A DNA stretch of 16,147 nucleotides from Sphingomonadales bacterium UBA658 (GTDB lineage Bacteria > Pseudomonadota > Alphaproteobacteria > Sphingomonadales > Sphingomonadaceae), in the NCBI GenBank assembly GCA_002299195.1, contig DBOA01000034.1, positions 1-16,147 on the forward strand, written 5' to 3'. The notes below the pieces were generated by a model, which saw nothing but the letters and a program-made list of their open reading frames with translations, searched no databases and was not told the DNA's origin. Below are positions 14,358 to 16,147 of the stretch, piece after piece. Made by a program: the position numbers and the translations under genes. The first letter of the stretch is position 1; every line of letters begins with the position of its first letter.

Positions 14358-15272
14358 TCAGCTTAAAAACGCGTCCATGGCTGCATTCACTGCGTCCGGC
14401 CGTTCCCAGATAACAAAATGGCCGCAATCCTCGACGGGGGTGATCGTCACATGTGGGACCAATGCTTCGATGCCGTCGATGTTGCTTGCGGGCAGCGCGA
14501 GATCATCCATCGCCCAGACAATCAACGTCGGGATCATCAGCTTCGGGAATTCGCCTGCAGCAAAAGCCGGCATTTCGGCATCTTCATCCATCGCTGGCAC
14601 ATATATTGCCGATGCGCGGTACCAGTTGAGCATGCCAAAACACGCATCGCGGTCTTGCCAATCTTTCAGCAACGCAGCCCGCTCTTCGGGCTCCATTGCG
14701 CTTGGCTTATCCCAGCTAATTGTCTTCAACAGCAAGCCTGTCAGCCCAGCCTCACGCACCAAAGCATCATTTGCTGGGTCGCGGAACGCACGGATATACT
14801 GGCTGGCTGCCCGCTGCTGCATATCGTTGATCATCAACCGCTGGAACAGATAGGGATGCGGCGCATTGGCGATGATGGCGCGCGTTACGCGGCCTGCCCA
14901 TGCGGGGTTAAGTCCGCCCGGTTGACCATTTAGCGCAACACTCCATGCAATCGCACCACCCCAATCATGACCCGCAATGATGAAATTGTGGATGCCAAGC
15001 GCGTCGGCCATGGCAAAGATATCCGCAGTCAACTTGTCCGCCGTATAGGCATCGACATTGTGCGGCTTTGATGAATTGCGATACCCGCGCTGGTCGGGCG
15101 CAATGCAGAAAAAACGGTCCGAAAAATGGGCCATCTGGTGCCGCCATGTGCGGTGTGATTCCGGAAATCCGTGCAAGAATATGATCGCAGGATTGGCAGG
15201 ATCACCTGCCGTAAACGCATCCATTTCAATCCCGGTGGAAAGGGAAAAACGGTGATGCTTTTGTTCCGTCAT
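14358..15272 (-). CDS. Alpha/beta hydrolase, epoxide hydrolase/haloalkane dehalogenase-like (Asp nucleophile)
   Basis: This is a cytoplasmic alpha/beta-fold hydrolase without a signal peptide. The ATG at 15272 gives 304 residues and follows AGAAGG; longer in-frame starts lack family similarity. Motifs in order: oxyanion-type HGFPESHRTWRHQM, PDQRGYRNSSKP, nucleophile elbow AGHDWGGA with Asp103 in place of the usual Ser, acid in WAMDDLALP (Asp257 most likely, or Asp256), and base His285 in CGHFVIWERP. An Asp nucleophile marks the epoxide hydrolase / haloalkane or fluoroacetate dehalogenase group, whose enzymes form an alkyl-enzyme ester. The sequence does not decide between these activities. 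It lies 104 bp upstream of hisG in the same orientation but has no evident link to histidine synthesis. No clear terminator follows. Confidence 0.87.
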   Translation of the reverse strand: MTEQKHHRFSLSTGIEMDAFTAGDPANPAIIFLHGFPESHRTWRHQMAHFSDRFFCIAPDQRGYRNSSKPHNVDAYTADKLTADIFAMADALGIHNFIIAGHDWGGAIAWSVALNGQPGGLNPAWAGRVTRAIIANAPHPYLFQRLMINDMQQRAASQYIRAFRDPANDALVREAGLTGLLLKTISWDKPSAMEPEERAALLKDWQDRDACFGMLNWYRASAIYVPAMDEDAEMPAFAAGEFPKLMIPTLIVWAMDDLALPASNIDGIEALVPHVTITPVEDCGHFVIWERPDAVNAAMDAFLS

Positions 15273-15417
15273 GATGATTTGCCTTCTAGAATTGCGATGG
15301 GTTGTTGGACCGCGTATTTCTCTAAACGCAAACACGCCCATTTTGATTGTACGAAATCGGCGCGCAGGTGGAACATCTAGACGCTTCGCTCCGGCATAAT
15401 ATACGCCAAATTGGCCT

Positions 15418-15936
15418 TTAGTTAACGCGCTTAACGCGCATCGCTCGGCCGTTAACCACAAGCATATAGCTGCCAACCGCGCCACGTTTGATTTTAAACT
15501 TTTGCTCGTTCTTTAGAATGAGCCAACTGCCTTCGGTGGTTTGCCATGTGCCCGCGTCTTTTGCCGCAAACTGATACCGGCCGTTGCTAAGTGCTTGAAT
15601 ATCTTCGATCTCGCCCTCGATCTGCTTATACTCTTCGTCCTGCTCCTCGTCGCTTTCGCCAAAGAACGGAATTTTGGGCAAGGAGAAACCAAATAACGAC
15701 CGCTTGGTTTTCCGTACTTCGCCTTGATCAAGCAACACGACCTGCCGGCTTTCGGTTGCCTCTTCCAAAGACTTGCTGGCCGCGTCATAGCATTCCAAGC
15801 GCACAGCAGCATCTGCCAAGGTACGGCACGCAACGATGTCGCTATACACTTTGGGACGATTGACGGTCGTTTCGGCCGCGTGCGCTGTTGTCGCACATAG
15901 ACCAGCGATCAGAACGGCATAGGTCAGCTTTGGCAT
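15418..15936 (-). CDS. Exported protein of unknown function
   Basis: I do not recognise a named function. The ATG at 15936 is chosen because GGGAGAGAC stands upstream and a clean signal peptide follows (MPKLTYAVLIAGLCATTAHA, cut about residue 20), giving 172 residues. The mature part has an N-terminal VACRTLADAAVRLECYDAAS segment with two Cys (37 and 49), which probably form a disulfide; similar RLxCYD segments occur in various exported proteobacterial proteins. A hydrophobic stretch near residues 80-93 (SLFGFSLPKIPFFG) is followed by a very acidic linker (SDEEQDEE). The C-terminal 60 residues look like a small beta domain (WQTTEGSWLILKNEQKFKI, then GSYMLVVNGRAMRVKRV). It lies 52 bp after the bolA-like gene, in the same orientation, and may be co-transcribed with it. 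Confidence 0.8.
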   Translation of the reverse strand: MPKLTYAVLIAGLCATTAHAAETTVNRPKVYSDIVACRTLADAAVRLECYDAASKSLEEATESRQVVLLDQGEVRKTKRSLFGFSLPKIPFFGESDEEQDEEYKQIEGEIEDIQALSNGRYQFAAKDAGTWQTTEGSWLILKNEQKFKIKRGAVGSYMLVVNGRAMRVKRVN

Positions 15937-15988
15937 TTTTGTCTCTCCCGCGTAGGACCGTCGTTTCGTTTGCACTGGGGGCTAGCGG

Positions 15989-16147
15989 CTATTCGCCCGG
16001 TGCACTAGCCTTGATCGCCAGCGCGTGGACGCGCGTTCCCGGAATATCACCCAGCGCCTTGTTCACCATCCGCTGACGCATCACGCGGGATACGCCTGCA
16101 AATGCTGCGCTCTCTATTTCCACGGTGAAGTGCGATTCACCCGAGCC
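15989..16147 (-). CDS. bolA: BolA-family protein, C-terminal part (5' end outside window)
   Basis: The last 52 codons of a minus-strand gene are visible; its start lies beyond the right edge. The translation has the BolA signature GESHFTVEIESAAFAG (with His as candidate ligand for a [2Fe-2S] cluster shared with a monothiol glutaredoxin), then RVMRQRMVNKALGDIPGTRVHALAIKASAPGE and a TAG stop. The block RMVNKAL followed by VHAL near the C-terminus is typical of BolA rather than of other KH-like folds. BolA proteins act with glutaredoxins in iron-sulfur cluster handling and can affect morphology and stress responses. Whether it is BolA proper or an IbaG-type paralogue needs the missing N-terminus; the SESHF-like motif favours BolA. 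Confidence 0.85.
   Translation of the reverse strand, partial: GSGESHFTVEIESAAFAGVSRVMRQRMVNKALGDIPGTRVHALAIKASAPGE

Noticed and set aside
13393..14853. Long plus-strand open frame of 486 codons
   Set aside because: It runs antisense through hisD, hisG and the hydrolase gene, which have full family motifs and conserved order. Its translation has no recognisable domain; it is a frame shadow of GC-rich genes.
15405..15415. Short palindrome GCCAA-A-TTGGC right after the unknown exported gene
   Set aside because: Five-base arms are too short to stand out from chance, no T-run follows on the minus strand, and the site does not align with a promoter.

Overview
The window looks like the chromosome of an alphaproteobacterium of the Sphingomonadales (a Sphingopyxis/Sphingorhabdus-like sphingomonad). 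The evidence is the blocks infA-maf-RNase E/G-like-yacG-tRNA-Phe and hisG-hisD-nusB-thiL-hppA, two large TonB-dependent receptors, a secreted S9 peptidase, moderately high GC, several GTG/TTG starts, and an intergenic palindrome pair of a kind I associate with sphingomonad genomes. The genus is an inference from gene order and protein style, not from a marker gene.

Layout, left to right. (1) 1-1139: the 3' part of a plus-strand TonB-dependent receptor with a strong intrinsic terminator. (2) 1227-3326, minus strand: infA, maf, a compact RNase E/G-family nuclease and yacG are packed with a 12-bp gap and then overlaps, followed by a tRNA-Phe(GAA) that seems to have its own promoter. These are translation, nucleotide-quality and RNA-processing housekeeping genes. 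(3) 3327-3509: a divergent control region with a 9-bp inverted repeat. (4) 3510-6221: a complete 903-residue TonB-dependent receptor with a Gly/Pro/Ala-rich insert in its barrel. (5) 6342-8441, convergent with it: a secreted S9 (prolyl-oligopeptidase-like) peptidase with its own promoter and terminator. (6) 8559-10820: hppA, a K+-independent-type membrane H+-pyrophosphatase, with its own terminator and a possible overlapping leader ORF. (7) 10852-14253, minus strand: hisG-hisD-nusB-thiL, with a 14-bp overlap, a 4-bp ATGA overlap and a REP-pair-like repeat before thiL. (8) 14358-16147, minus strand: an alpha/beta hydrolase with an Asp nucleophile, a small exported protein of unknown function, and the 3' end of a bolA-family gene cut by the window edge.

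How the genes relate: most are housekeeping genes whose grouping is conserved rather than one dedicated pathway. The pair that could act together is the receptor at 3510-6221 and the secreted peptidase at 6342-8441 (outer-membrane import plus periplasmic peptide cleavage), but no substrate, regulator or biosynthetic gene beside them supports a specific system.

I see no transposase, phage gene, CRISPR array, toxin-antitoxin pair or obvious frameshifted gene. No gene-free stretch exceeds 300 bases. I did not find a clearly new system. The best leads are the barrel insert, the inverted repeat in the infA/receptor gap, the palindrome pair in nusB-thiL, the hppA leader ORF, and the compact RNase E/G-like protein overlapping yacG.
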